Shown here: piece by piece, positions 25,998 to 34,385 of the stretch
Layout: each line of letters starts with the position of its first letter
How positions within the stretch are numbered: the first letter of the stretch is position 1
NCBI RefSeq assembly: GCF_900099705.1
Contig: NZ_LT629695.1
Coordinates: forward strand, 1,240,001 to 1,304,000
From: Agrococcus jejuensis
GTDB taxonomy: Bacteria > Actinomycetota > Actinomycetes > Actinomycetales > Microbacteriaceae
Reading direction: 5' to 3'
DNA length: 64,000 nt
Translations under genes and position numbers: made by a program
The notes under the pieces: model-generated
What the model was told of the DNA's origin: nothing
What the model saw: the letters and a program-made list of their open reading frames with translations, nothing else
Databases searched by the model: none

Positions 25998-26136
25998 GAG
26001 GGGCCACTTCCTGCCGAAGAGGGGTCACTTCCGAACAGGAGGGGTCACGTCCTGCCACGACACGCCGCTCGCTTCGGCAGCACGTGACCCCTCATCGCAC
26101 GAGAGTGGCCACTCCCCGACAGGAAGTGGCCACTCC
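25998..26136. repeat. Periodic inverted repeat array with GGGGTCACTTCC units
   Basis: Three units starting GAGGGG(C/T)CAC at 25998, 26019 and 26039 (period 20-21) followed by inverted units (ACGTGACCCCT at 26082-26092; CAGGAAGTGGCC at 26120-26131, the exact complement of 26002-26013). It fills the 286-base gap between the MHS transporter stop and the lysophospholipase start. Confidence 0.7.
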
Positions 26137-26156
26137 AGCGCAGGCGAGGACGCGGA

Positions 26157-27734
26157 TCAGGCGGGCGTGAGCTCGCGATCCTCGTCGCGCTCGCGACGAT
26201 CGTCGTCGTCGGATGCGGATGCCGCAGCCAGGTCGATGAGGTCGAGCGGCATCGACGACAGGTCGATGTTCGGGTCGGTGTCCTGGCGCTCGACGACCGC
26301 AGCCGCCTCGGCCTTCGTCTCGACCGTCGGCACCGAGCCGACGAGCGGACGGTTCGACGACTCCCGCATCGACAGCAGCGCGACGCCACCGGCGGCGGCG
26401 AAGAACATGATGTAGAACGCCGGCATGAACGTGTTGCCCGTGAGCTCGATGAGCGCCTGCGAGAACAGCGGCGTCGTGCCGCCGAAGAGCGACACCGAGA
26501 TGTTGAACGCGATCGCCATCGCGCCGAAGCGCGTCGCGGTCGGGAACATCGCGGGCAGCGCCGACGCCGACACGGCGATGAACAGCGCGGCCGGCACGGC
26601 GACGATGCACAGCGCGATCATCACGGCCCAGATCTCGCCGATCTGCATGATCGCGAACGCGGGCACCATGACGGCGAGGGTCGAGATGACGGCGACGAGG
26701 TAGATGGGCTTGCGGCCCACGCGGTCCGAGATGCGGCCGATGACGGGCAGCAGCGCCGAGAGCGCGAGCAGCACGGGCACCGTCGCGATCGCCGCGAGCA
26801 GGTTCGAGACGCCGACCTCGGTCTCGAGGTACGTCGGCATGTAGCTCGTCAGCGCGTAGCCGACCGTGTTGGTGGCCGCGGCGAGCGCGACGACGACGAG
26901 CATCGCCTTCCAGTGGTGGCGGATGGTGCCGAGGATGCCGTGGCGGGCAAGCGGGTCGTTCGGGCGCTCGGCGCCCTCGGCGTGCACGGCCTCGAACGCG
27001 GGCGTCTCGGGGATGCGCAGGCGGAACCAGATGGCGACGGCGCCGAGCGGGATCGCGAGCAGGAACGGGATGCGCCAGCCGAAGTCGACCATGGCGCCCG
27101 GGCCCACGAGCCACTCGGTGATGACGGTGGTGACGGCGACGACCGAGGCGCCGGCGGCGAAGCCGACGTACGAGCCGACGTCGAGCCACGAGGCCCAGAA
27201 GCCGCGCGACTTGTCGGGCGAGAACTCGGTGACGTAGGTGGAGGCGCCGGCGTACTCGCCGCCGGTCGAGAAGCCCTGCACCATCTTCAGCAGGTACAGC
27301 GGCACGATCGCCCACAGGCCGATCTGCGACGACGTCGGCAGCAGGCCGATGAGCGCCGTGGCGCCCGCCATCATCGCCATCGTGATGAACAGCACCTTCT
27401 GACGACCGATCCTGTCGCCGAGCGGGCCGAGCACGAGGCCGCCGAACGGGCGCACGAGGAAGGAGATCGCGAAGCCGAGCAGCGTGACGAGCAGGCCCCA
27501 GGGCTCGGGGAGGTCGGCGGTGAAGACGACGGCGAGCGTGACGGCGAGGTAGCCGTAGATGCCGAAGTCGAACCACTCCATGAAGTTGCCGACGACCGTG
27601 CCCGAGATCGCGGTCTTGACCTTCTTCCTCGGCACGACGATCACGTCGTCGACCTCGAGGCGACGCCCTCCTGGTCCGACCCCCGCCTGCGGTGCATCGG
27701 GGGTCGAGGGATGGTGCGCGTCGCCGTGGGGCAT
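26157..27734 (-). CDS. MHS-family MFS transporter (ProP-like), paralogue 1
   Basis: 525 residues, twelve membrane segments. The N-terminal GNFMEWFDFGIYGYLAVTLA, FLVRPFGGLVLGPLGDRIGRQKVL and QGFSTGGEYAGASTY are hallmarks of the metabolite:H+ symporter family (osmolytes, mono- and dicarboxylates). The C-terminal ~70 residues are a charged cytosolic tail (VETKAEAAAVVERQDTDPNIDLSSMP) as in ProP-type carriers. AGGAG precedes ATG 27734. Highly similar to the protein at 29044-30531, including the tail, so the two arose by duplication. Substrate unknown. Confidence 0.9.
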   Translation of the reverse strand: MPHGDAHHPSTPDAPQAGVGPGGRRLEVDDVIVVPRKKVKTAISGTVVGNFMEWFDFGIYGYLAVTLAVVFTADLPEPWGLLVTLLGFAISFLVRPFGGLVLGPLGDRIGRQKVLFITMAMMAGATALIGLLPTSSQIGLWAIVPLYLLKMVQGFSTGGEYAGASTYVTEFSPDKSRGFWASWLDVGSYVGFAAGASVVAVTTVITEWLVGPGAMVDFGWRIPFLLAIPLGAVAIWFRLRIPETPAFEAVHAEGAERPNDPLARHGILGTIRHHWKAMLVVVALAAATNTVGYALTSYMPTYLETEVGVSNLLAAIATVPVLLALSALLPVIGRISDRVGRKPIYLVAVISTLAVMVPAFAIMQIGEIWAVMIALCIVAVPAALFIAVSASALPAMFPTATRFGAMAIAFNISVSLFGGTTPLFSQALIELTGNTFMPAFYIMFFAAAGGVALLSMRESSNRPLVGSVPTVETKAEAAAVVERQDTDPNIDLSSMPLDLIDLAAASASDDDDRRERDEDRELTPA

Positions 27735-28001
27735 GGCTCTCCTGGAAGGCAAGGGATGGGCGTGAAGCCCCGGACGAACACGAGACGTTACCGAGGCCCG
27801 GGAGGTCCTACCAATCGGTCATGCGGATTGCCGCATGCATCCCGGGCGTGTCGCGACTCGCCGACATCCCAGTCAGCACAAGGGCAGTCGAGGGCTCGAT
27901 CGCGCCGCGACACGCCCGGGCCGACATGCAGGTCGTTCGCGACGCCTCCGTGGCGCGGTTCGCGGCATGCGCGCGCGAGCGACCGACCTCCGTCCGCGAC
28001 C
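27735..28001. promoter_or_regulatory. Upstream region with 15-bp inverted repeat
   Basis: This 267-base gap precedes the MHS transporter start and holds no supported gene. CCCGGGCGTGTCGCG (27841-27855) is repeated as its exact complement at 27906-27920 with 50 bases between. The same core, GCATCCCGGGCGTG, appears inverted near 31148-31162 before the LLM gene. A regulatory role is possible but unproven. Confidence 0.4.
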
Positions 28002-28688
28002 TCAGCGGATGACGCGCGCGAGCACCGCCGGGTCGGTGCGGTGGCGGGCGCCGAAGCCCTCGTCGGGCGCGACGAGCGAGCGCCCCGACAGGTGCACGTC
28101 GGCGATGCCGGTGCGGGCGACGAGGTCGTCGACGAACTCGGGCCGGATGCCGCCGCCCGCCATGACCGTGAGCCGGCCGTCGGCCGCCGCGACCGCGCGC
28201 GCGATGCGCTCGACGCCGTCGTGCGCCGACGCTGCTCCGCCGGAGGTGAGGATGCGGTCGACGCCCACCTCGACGAGGTCGGCGACGGCATCCTCGACGT
28301 CGGTGCGCACGTCGAAGCCGCGGTGCGCCGTGAGCTGCGCGTCGCCGGCGAGGTCGCGCAGCCGCGCCATCGCCGCGAGGTCGAACCGGCCGCCGGCGAG
28401 CAGCGGCCCCACGACGATGCCCGCAGCGCCGGCGGCGAGCACGAGCTCGGCGTCGCGCAGCGTGACGTCGAGCTCGGCGGCGTCGACGACGAAGTCCCCC
28501 GGCCGCGAGCGCAGCAGCACGTGCACGCCCATGCCCTCGGCCGCCGCGACGGCGTGCTCCACGAGGGCGAGCGACGGCGTCAGACCGCCGACCTCGAGCG
28601 CGACGCACAGCTCGACGCGATGCGCACCCGCCTCGCGGGCGACGCGCACCCCATCCACGTCGGACACGGCGACCTCGACCCGCAGCAT
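28002..28688 (-). CDS. cutC: Copper homeostasis protein CutC
   Basis: 228 residues forming a TIM barrel. VEVAVSDVDGVRVAREAGAHRVELCVALEVGGLTPS is the conserved N-terminus, followed by VLLRSRPGDFVV, GIVVGPLL, LTAHRGFDV and DRILTSGGA, all diagnostic for CutC. The family was named for copper tolerance in E. coli but its enzymatic role is unresolved. ATG 28688 has a CAGGGT box 6 bases upstream (28695-28700 complement), consistent with leaderless translation. It lies between the two MHS transporter paralogues. Confidence 0.92.
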   Translation of the reverse strand: MLRVEVAVSDVDGVRVAREAGAHRVELCVALEVGGLTPSLALVEHAVAAAEGMGVHVLLRSRPGDFVVDAAELDVTLRDAELVLAAGAAGIVVGPLLAGGRFDLAAMARLRDLAGDAQLTAHRGFDVRTDVEDAVADLVEVGVDRILTSGGAASAHDGVERIARAVAAADGRLTVMAGGGIRPEFVDDLVARTGIADVHLSGRSLVAPDEGFGARHRTDPAVLARVIR

Positions 28689-28769
28689 GCCTCCACCCTG
28701 CCAGCGGCGACGCAGGCGGCGCACGTACCGTGAGCGAGCGCCGCCCGGCGCGTCGACGAAGGAGCACGC

Positions 28770-29024
28770 ATGGCCCTCGACCCGCAGCAGCAGATCGTGA
28801 CGATCACCGCGCCGACCGCGAACGACGGCGTGCGTGCGCTGCTCGGTCACCTGGATCGAGGCCCTGGCGCATCCATCGTGAGCCTGTCGTTCGACACGGC
28901 CACGTACCGCAACTCGGGCACGACGGTCGTCACGTCGAGCGGGGTGGTGCTCGTCGCCGTCGTCGCGCACACGGCCCCGGTGCCGCCCGGCACCGTGCCG
29001 CCGCACATCCAGATCGACGTGTGA
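28770..29024 (+). CDS. Small conserved-looking protein, unknown
   Basis: 84 residues, beginning MALDPQQQIVTITAPTANDGVRALLGHL and ending PGTVPPHIQIDV. No signal peptide or membrane segment; the middle (GASIVSLSFDTATYRNSGTTVVTSSGVVLVAVVAH) is beta-rich. No family recognised. AAGGAG 7 bases before ATG 28770 supports translation. It is divergent from cutC and ends 19 bases before the convergent transporter stop. Confidence 0.6.
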   Translation: MALDPQQQIVTITAPTANDGVRALLGHLDRGPGASIVSLSFDTATYRNSGTTVVTSSGVVLVAVVAHTAPVPPGTVPPHIQIDV

Positions 29025-29043
29025 ACAGCCCGGCCGCTGACCC

Positions 29044-30531
29044 TCAGCCGCGCGCCGTCACCACCGGCATCTGCGACGTGTCGATGAGCGGGTCGGCGTC
29101 CTGCCGCTCGACGACCGCCTCCGCCTCCTCGCGCGTCTCGACCGCGGGCACCGAGCCGATGAGCGGCCGGTTCGCCGACTCGCGCATCGTGAGCATCGCG
29201 ACGCCGCCGAGCGCGGCGAAGAACATGATGTAGAACGCCGGCATGAACGTGTTGCCCGTCAGCTCGATGAGGCCCTGCGAGAACAGCGGCGTCGTGCCGC
29301 CGAAGAGCGATACCGCCACGTTGTACGCGATGCCCATCGCACCGAAGCGCGTCGCGGTCGGGAACAGCGCAGGCAGCGCGGATGCCGAGATCGCCACGTA
29401 GAACGCGACGGGGATCGCGACCATCGCGAGCGCGATGAACACCGCCCACTCCTCGCCGATCTGCATGATCGCGAACGCCGGCACCATCAGCACGATCGTC
29501 GACACGACGGCGATGCCGTACACGGGCTTGCGGCCGATGCGATCGGACAGCCGCCCGATGAGCGGCAGGCACGCCGACATGAGCACGAGCACCGGCACGG
29601 TCGCGACGGCGGCCATGAGGTTCGACACGCCGACCTCGGTCTCGAGGTACGTCGGCATGTAGCTCGTGAGCGCGTAGCCGGCGGAGTTCGTCGCCGCGAC
29701 GAGCGCGATGGCGATGAGGATCGCACGCCAGTGGTGGCGCAGGATGCCGCCGATGCCGTGGCGGGCGAGCGGGTCGTTCGCGTCCTTCGACGTCGAGCCG
29801 GCCTGCTCGGCCACCTCGAACGACGGGGTCTCGGGGATGCGCAGGCGGAACCAGATCGCGACGGCGCCGAGCGGGATCGCGAGCAGGAACGGGATGCGCC
29901 AGCCGTACTCGGTCATGGCATCCGGACCCGAGATCGCCTGCGTCGCGAGCGTCGTCAGCGCGACGACCGACGCACCGGCCGCGAAGCCGACGTACGAGCC
30001 GACGTCGAGCCACGACGCCCAGAACCCGCGCTTGCGGTCGGGCGAGAACTCGGTGACGTACGTCGTGGCGCCCGCGTACTCGCCGCCCGTCGAGAATCCC
30101 TGGATCATCTTCAGCAGGTACAGGGGCACGATCGCCCACAGCCCGATCTGCGCCGACGTCGGCAGCAGGCCGATGAGCGCCGTCGCGCTCGCCATCATCG
30201 CCATCGTGAGGAACAGCACCTTCTGCCGACCGATGCGGTCGCCGAGCGGTCCGAGCACGAGCCCGCCGATCGGGCGCACCATGAACGAGATCGCGAAGCC
30301 CAGCAGCGTCACGAGGATGCCCCACGGGTCGGGCAGGTCGGCCGTGAACACCGCGGTGAGCGTGACCGTGAGGTAGCCGTAGATGCCGAAGTCGAACCAC
30401 TCCATGAAGTTGCCGACGACGGTGCCCGAGATGGCGGTGCGCACCTTCTTGTTCTCGACGACGATGACGTCGTCGACCTCGAGGCGAGGGTGGGATGCGG
30501 TGCCGTCCGGCTCCGTCTGCTGCGTGGTCAC
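29044..30531 (-). CDS. MHS-family MFS transporter (ProP-like), paralogue 2
   Basis: 495 residues, twelve membrane segments. Shares GNFMEWFDFGIYGYLTVTL, QGFSTGGEYAGATTYVTEFSPD and the tail ESANRPLIGSVPAVETREEAEAVVERQDADPLIDTSQMP nearly residue for residue with the transporter at 26157-27734. Differences cluster in the extreme N-terminus, the central cytosolic loop and the final residues, so substrate may be the same or closely related. GTG 30531 has AAGGAG 6 bases upstream. Confidence 0.9.
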   Translation of the reverse strand: MTTQQTEPDGTASHPRLEVDDVIVVENKKVRTAISGTVVGNFMEWFDFGIYGYLTVTLTAVFTADLPDPWGILVTLLGFAISFMVRPIGGLVLGPLGDRIGRQKVLFLTMAMMASATALIGLLPTSAQIGLWAIVPLYLLKMIQGFSTGGEYAGATTYVTEFSPDRKRGFWASWLDVGSYVGFAAGASVVALTTLATQAISGPDAMTEYGWRIPFLLAIPLGAVAIWFRLRIPETPSFEVAEQAGSTSKDANDPLARHGIGGILRHHWRAILIAIALVAATNSAGYALTSYMPTYLETEVGVSNLMAAVATVPVLVLMSACLPLIGRLSDRIGRKPVYGIAVVSTIVLMVPAFAIMQIGEEWAVFIALAMVAIPVAFYVAISASALPALFPTATRFGAMGIAYNVAVSLFGGTTPLFSQGLIELTGNTFMPAFYIMFFAALGGVAMLTMRESANRPLIGSVPAVETREEAEAVVERQDADPLIDTSQMPVVTARG

Positions 30532-30672
30532 GGGATGCTCCTTCCGCGGGCGGGGCGCGTCGCGGCCGGCTGCCGCGAACGCACGCACAGGGGTACGGGA
30601 CAGGGACGGTACTCGCGTTCGGCCGCGCGCGCAGTCGCTTGCCAGGACGCGTCGCCCGTGCTTCGGGACCGC

Positions 30673-31029
30673 TCAGAGCAGGTCGGCGAACTCCGGAGGC
30701 AGCACGACGTTGGCGGGCGCACCGGCGAAGAGCGGGGCGACGTCGTGGGGCTGGTGGCCTGCGATGCCGGTGCCGATGGGCGTCACGAGGAACCGCAGCT
30801 CGGCGTGCTCGGCGGCGAATCGCAGGAAGGCGGCGACGCGCTCGGCCATGACGGCGGCGCCGCTCATGGTGTCGATCGCGTACGACTGGCCGTGCAGGCC
30901 GTCGCCCTCTCCCCACACCGCGCCGAAGCGCTCGTGCGCCGCCCTCGCGGCGCCGGCGGCGTGCACGCCGCGCGCGTTCGAGCCGAAGACGAACACCTCG
31001 TCGGGGCCGAGGTCGGTGATGGGCTGCAC
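30673..31029 (-). CDS. A1S_2505-like small protein
   Basis: 118 residues. DEVFVFGSNARGVHAAGAARAAHERFGAVWGEGDGLHGQSYAIDTM matches the pattern F-GSN--G-H--GAA--A---FGA--G---GL-G-SYAI-T of the family annotated as A1S_2505 phage non-structural protein in many bacteria and phages. The later VTPIGTGIAGHQPHDVAPLFAG resembles the macro-like phosphate-binding turn of that family. Function unknown. GTG 31029 is the best start; a GAGGTGG stretch sits about 12 bases upstream. No other phage gene is nearby. Confidence 0.6.
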   Translation of the reverse strand: MQPITDLGPDEVFVFGSNARGVHAAGAARAAHERFGAVWGEGDGLHGQSYAIDTMSGAAVMAERVAAFLRFAAEHAELRFLVTPIGTGIAGHQPHDVAPLFAGAPANVVLPPEFADLL

Positions 31030-31261
31030 GACGGCGACGATGCCACCTCGCCTCGCTCGCGTCGAGGTGCGCGTCGAATCCGCACCGGACAGCGACCTCG
31101 CCTGCATCCTGCACCCGGGACCTCGCGCACGTGCGGATTCGCCACGCCGCCACGCCCGGGATGCACCCCCGGCCCCGTGCCCGGGAATGGATGCGCCGCA
31201 TCCTGGTTCAATTCCTTCAGATTCGAAATACTTGGATCGAAGGACCCAGCAGGAGGCGGCC

Positions 31262-32425
31262 ATGAGCAGCATGCAGTTCGGCATCTTCACGGTGAGCGAC
31301 ATCACCCGCGACCCCACGAACGGCACGACGCCGTCGGAGGCGAAGCGCATCCAGGACGTCGTGCGCATCGCGAAGAAGGCCGAGGAGGTGGGCCTCGACG
31401 TCTTCGCGCTCGGTGAGCACCACAACCCGCCGTTCTTCTCGTCGAGCCCCACGACGACGCTCGCGTACATCGCCGCGCAGACGACGACCCTGCAGCTCTC
31501 CACCGCCACGACGCTCATCACCACGAACGACCCGGTGAAGATCGCCGAGGACTACGCGATGCTGCAGCACCTCGCCGACGGCCGCGTCGACCTCACGCTC
31601 GGCCGCGGCAACACCGGCCCCGTCTACCCGTGGTTCGGCTACGACATCCGCGATGGCCTGTCGCTCGCGATCGAGCACTACGACCTGCTGCGCCGCCTGT
31701 GGCGCGAGACGAACGTGAACTGGACGGGCAAGCACCGCACGCCGCTCACGGGCTACACCTCGACGCCCGCGCCGCTCGACGGCGTCGCGCCGTTCGTGTG
31801 GCACGGCTCGATCCGCACGCCGCAGATCGCCGAGCAGGCCGCGTACTACGGCGACGGCTTCTTCCACAACAACATCTTCTGGAACAAGGAGCACACCCAG
31901 CAGATGGTCGAGCTGTACCGCCGGCGCTTCGAGCACCACGGCCACGGCGCGAAGGAGGAGGCGATCGTCGGTCTCGGCGGCCAGGTGTTCATGGCCGAGA
32001 CGGAGGCCGAGGCCAAGCGCCGCTTCCGCCCGTACTTCGACGAGGCGCCCGTCTACGGTCACGGACCGAGCCTCGAGGACTTCACGGCGCAGACGCCCCT
32101 CACGGTCGGCACGCCCGAGCAGGTCATCGAGAAGACGCTGTCGTTCCGCGACTACGCGGGCGACTACCAGCGCCAGCTGTTCCTCATCGACCACGCGGGC
32201 CTGCCCGTCGAGGTCGTGCTCGACCAGCTCGAGATGCTCGGCCGCGAGGTCGTGCCGGTGCTGCGCGCCGAGTTCGACCGACTGCGCGCGCCGGGCGTGC
32301 CCGACGCGCCGACGCACGCATCCCTCGTCGCCGCGCGCGACGCGGCCGAGGCGGCGCCCGCAGCCGACGCCGTGGTGCGCGACGACGTCGACACCGCCGC
32401 CGCGATCGCCCCCGACCGCGCCTGA
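31262..32425 (+). CDS. Luciferase-like FMN-dependent monooxygenase (CE1758 family)
   Basis: 387 residues. Bacterial-luciferase TIM barrel: MQFGIFTVSDITRDPTNGTTPSEAKRIQ, FALGEHHNPPFFSSSPTTTLAYIAAQT, RVDLTLGRGNTGPVYPWFGYD and FFHNNIFW. The co-occurrence with the FMN reductase and MarR immediately downstream is characteristic of the LLM_CE1758/FMN_reductase_CE1759 pair described in Corynebacterium-type genomes. It should oxidise an unknown organic substrate with FMNH2 and O2. AGGAGG lies 6 bases before ATG. An ATTCGAA motif upstream at about 31219 may be a MarR-type site. Confidence 0.88.
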   Translation: MSSMQFGIFTVSDITRDPTNGTTPSEAKRIQDVVRIAKKAEEVGLDVFALGEHHNPPFFSSSPTTTLAYIAAQTTTLQLSTATTLITTNDPVKIAEDYAMLQHLADGRVDLTLGRGNTGPVYPWFGYDIRDGLSLAIEHYDLLRRLWRETNVNWTGKHRTPLTGYTSTPAPLDGVAPFVWHGSIRTPQIAEQAAYYGDGFFHNNIFWNKEHTQQMVELYRRRFEHHGHGAKEEAIVGLGGQVFMAETEAEAKRRFRPYFDEAPVYGHGPSLEDFTAQTPLTVGTPEQVIEKTLSFRDYAGDYQRQLFLIDHAGLPVEVVLDQLEMLGREVVPVLRAEFDRLRAPGVPDAPTHASLVAARDAAEAAPAADAVVRDDVDTAAAIAPDRA

Positions 32426-32433
32426 CCGAAGGA

Positions 32434-32483
32434 GTTGAGGCTCTCGGCCTCTTGTGACGTCACAAGAGGCCGAGAACCTCGAC
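32434..32483. terminator. Palindromic element, family C copy 2
   Basis: Perfect 17-bp arms TCTCGGCCTCTTGTGAC directly abutting (center GACGTC), flanked by GTTGAGG and CCTCGAC. Same ends and centre as the element at 23125-23174 but a different body with compensating changes. Lies 9 bases after the monooxygenase stop and may terminate or attenuate before the reductase. Confidence 0.75.
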
Positions 32484-32646
32484 AGGATTCCCGCGCAGCG
32501 TCGCGCAGACAGACCGCCGGGCCCGTCGACCCCACCAGGGCCAACGGGCACGGGCCCGGCAACCCAATCCCTGCAACCGCAGGACCATGCGGATGCGGCG
32601 CGGAAGATCCCGCGCCGCATCCCGGTTGGACATCCAGGAGGACCCG

Positions 32647-33270
32647 ATGACCGACACCACCCCGACCCGCATCGCCATCGTGAGCGCGGGCCTCGGCGAC
32701 CCCTCGACCACGTCGATGCTCGCGACCCGCCTCGGCGAGGCGACGCAGCGCGCGCTCGCCGACTCCGGCCGCACCGCGACCGTCGACCTCATCGAGCTGC
32801 GCCCGCTCGCGCACGACGTCGCGACGCACCTCGTGACGCGCGTCGCGCCGCCGGCGCTCGAGGACGCGCACCGCCGCGTCACGACCGCCGACGCGATCGT
32901 GGCCGTGACGCCGGTCTTCACGATGTCGTACTCGGGCCTGTTCAAGTCGTTCATCGACGGCATCGCCGAGCGCGAGCTCGCCGGCATCCCCACGCTGCTC
33001 GGCGCGACGGGCGGCACCGTGCGCCACTCGATGGTCGTCGACACCGCGCTGCGCCCGCTCTTCGCGTACCTCGGCGCCGTCGTCGCCCCCACGGGCGTCT
33101 TCGCCGCGACCGAGGACTGGGGCCAGGATGCCGCGCTGCAGTCGCGCATCGACCGCGCGGGCCGCGAGCTCGCTCGCCTCGTCACGCAGATGCCGCGTGC
33201 GGCGAAGGTCGACCCGTTCGACGCGGACAGCGACGACTTCGAGGACTTCGCGTCGCTGCTCGGCCGATGA
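32647..33270 (+). CDS. FMN reductase (CE1759 family)
   Basis: 207 residues, flavodoxin-like NADPH-dependent FMN reductase fold: IAIVSAGLGDPSTTSMLATRLGEA (FMN phosphate loop), DAIVAVTPVFTMSYSGLFKSFIDG (the P-x-Y-x2-S-x2-LK motif) and GATGGTVRHSMVVD. It should supply reduced flavin to the luciferase-like enzyme just upstream. AGGAGG 5 bases before ATG 32647. Its stop overlaps the start of the MarR gene (ATGA). Confidence 0.9.
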   Translation: MTDTTPTRIAIVSAGLGDPSTTSMLATRLGEATQRALADSGRTATVDLIELRPLAHDVATHLVTRVAPPALEDAHRRVTTADAIVAVTPVFTMSYSGLFKSFIDGIAERELAGIPTLLGATGGTVRHSMVVDTALRPLFAYLGAVVAPTGVFAATEDWGQDAALQSRIDRAGRELARLVTQMPRAAKVDPFDADSDDFEDFASLLGR

Positions 33271-33803
33271 GCCTCGACGTGGCGCCCGCCGAGACGCAGC
33301 CGATGGACAGCGGCGAGCCGTACGCTCGTCGCATGACCGCGGCGTCCGAGGCGTGGCGCACCTACTTCGAGGGCAGCGCCATGCTGGCCGCCGCCCTCGA
33401 ACGGCGCCTCAAGGACGCGTGCGGCCTCGACCTCGCCGACTTCAACATCCTGCTGCTGCTGTCGGAGGCCGACGACGAGCGGATGCGCATGGGCACGCTC
33501 GCCCGCCAGCTCGCCTTCGCGCCCGGCCGCCTGACGTACCGGATGCAGCAGATGGAGGCGAAGGGCTGGGTGCAGCGCGAGGCGTCGGTCGCCGACCGCC
33601 GCGGCACGGATGCCGTGCTGACCGACGCCGGTCGCCGCACGCTGCGCAAGGCGCGGCCGCTGCACGCGCGGCACGTCGAGGAGCTCTTCCTCTCGCGCAT
33701 CTCCGACGCCGACGCGGCGCAGCTCGAGGGCATCTTCGCCCCCGTGCGATCGACGCTGCTCGGCGAGTGCGAGACGGTGCAGATCGCCGACGACGAGGCC
33801 TGA
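33267..33803 (+). CDS. MarR-family regulator of the CE1758/CE1759 pair
   Basis: 178 residues. Winged HTH of the MarR type at about 60-140: FNILLLLSEADDERMRMGTLARQLAFAPGRLTYRMQQMEAKGWVQREASVADRRGTDAVLTDAGRRTLRKARP, with a helical dimer region on both sides. Translationally coupled to the FMN reductase by a 4-base overlap, so it probably controls this flavin monooxygenase operon. Ligand unknown; MarR proteins commonly sense phenolics, quinones or oxidants. Confidence 0.87.
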   Translation: MSLDVAPAETQPMDSGEPYARRMTAASEAWRTYFEGSAMLAAALERRLKDACGLDLADFNILLLLSEADDERMRMGTLARQLAFAPGRLTYRMQQMEAKGWVQREASVADRRGTDAVLTDAGRRTLRKARPLHARHVEELFLSRISDADAAQLEGIFAPVRSTLLGECETVQIADDEA

Positions 33804-33845
33804 CGCCTCGGCGTCGCGGGCAGGCGCGCTGGCGCGTCGCAAGAA

Positions 33846-33866
33846 CATTCGTTAGGCTAACGAATG
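33846..33866. promoter_or_regulatory. MarR operator: perfect palindrome
   Basis: CATTCGTTAG-G-CTAACGAATG, a perfect 10-1-10 inverted repeat ending three bases before the start codon of the second MarR gene. It contains a -10-like TAGGCT (33853-33858), so binding should block its own transcription. Confidence 0.8.
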
Positions 33867-33868
33867 GC

Positions 33869-34297
33869 ATGCCTCGATCCCTCGTCCTCTCCAACGACCT
33901 CCGCATCGCCGTCGCGCGCCTCTCGCGCCGCCTCCGCCGCTCCGTCGCCGACGAGACGCTCGGCTTCCCGCACATGTCGGCGCTCGGCACGATGCAGAAG
34001 TGCGGCCCCATCACGCTGCAGGAGCTCTCGACGAAGGAGCGCGTGACGCCACCGAGCATGCTCCGCACGGTGCAGGGGCTCGTCGACCACGGCTACGTCG
34101 ACCGCGTGCCGCACGAGACCGACGGCCGCAAGCAGCTGCTCGTCATCACCGACGACGGCCAGCAGATGATCGACGAGACGCGCCGCCGCCGCAACGCGTG
34201 GCTCGCCGCCCGCCTCGACGCCCTCACCGCCGACGAGCGCGCCACGCTGCAGCAGGCCGCCCAGATCATGGAGCGCATCGCCGAGGCCGACGCATGA
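33869..34297 (+). CDS. MarR-family transcriptional regulator
   Basis: 142 residues. MarR winged helix: HMSALGTMQKCGPITLQELSTKERVTPPSMLRTVQGLVDHGYVDRVPHETDGRKQLLVITDDGQQMIDETRRRR, with the wing residue pattern ETDGRKQLL. It is followed after 88 bases by an MFS exporter on the same strand, a classic efflux arrangement. The ideal palindrome overlapping its promoter points to autoregulation. ATG 33869 chosen over 33864, which opens a different frame. Confidence 0.9.
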   Translation: MPRSLVLSNDLRIAVARLSRRLRRSVADETLGFPHMSALGTMQKCGPITLQELSTKERVTPPSMLRTVQGLVDHGYVDRVPHETDGRKQLLVITDDGQQMIDETRRRRNAWLAARLDALTADERATLQQAAQIMERIAEADA

Positions 34298-34385
34298 CGC
34301 GGCCCACGCACTCGAAGACCCCTCCCACCCGCCCGCTCCGCGACGACATCCGCAGCCGCCGCCCCGCCCCTTCGGAGGCCCGCGC

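Noticed and set aside
30673..31029. Prophage remnant
   Set aside because: Only one phage-associated family member, no integrase, att repeats, structural genes or composition change.
31262..33803. Bioluminescence (lux) operon
   Set aside because: The protein is of the CE1758 group and its partners are an FMN reductase and MarR; there are no fatty-acid reductase genes.
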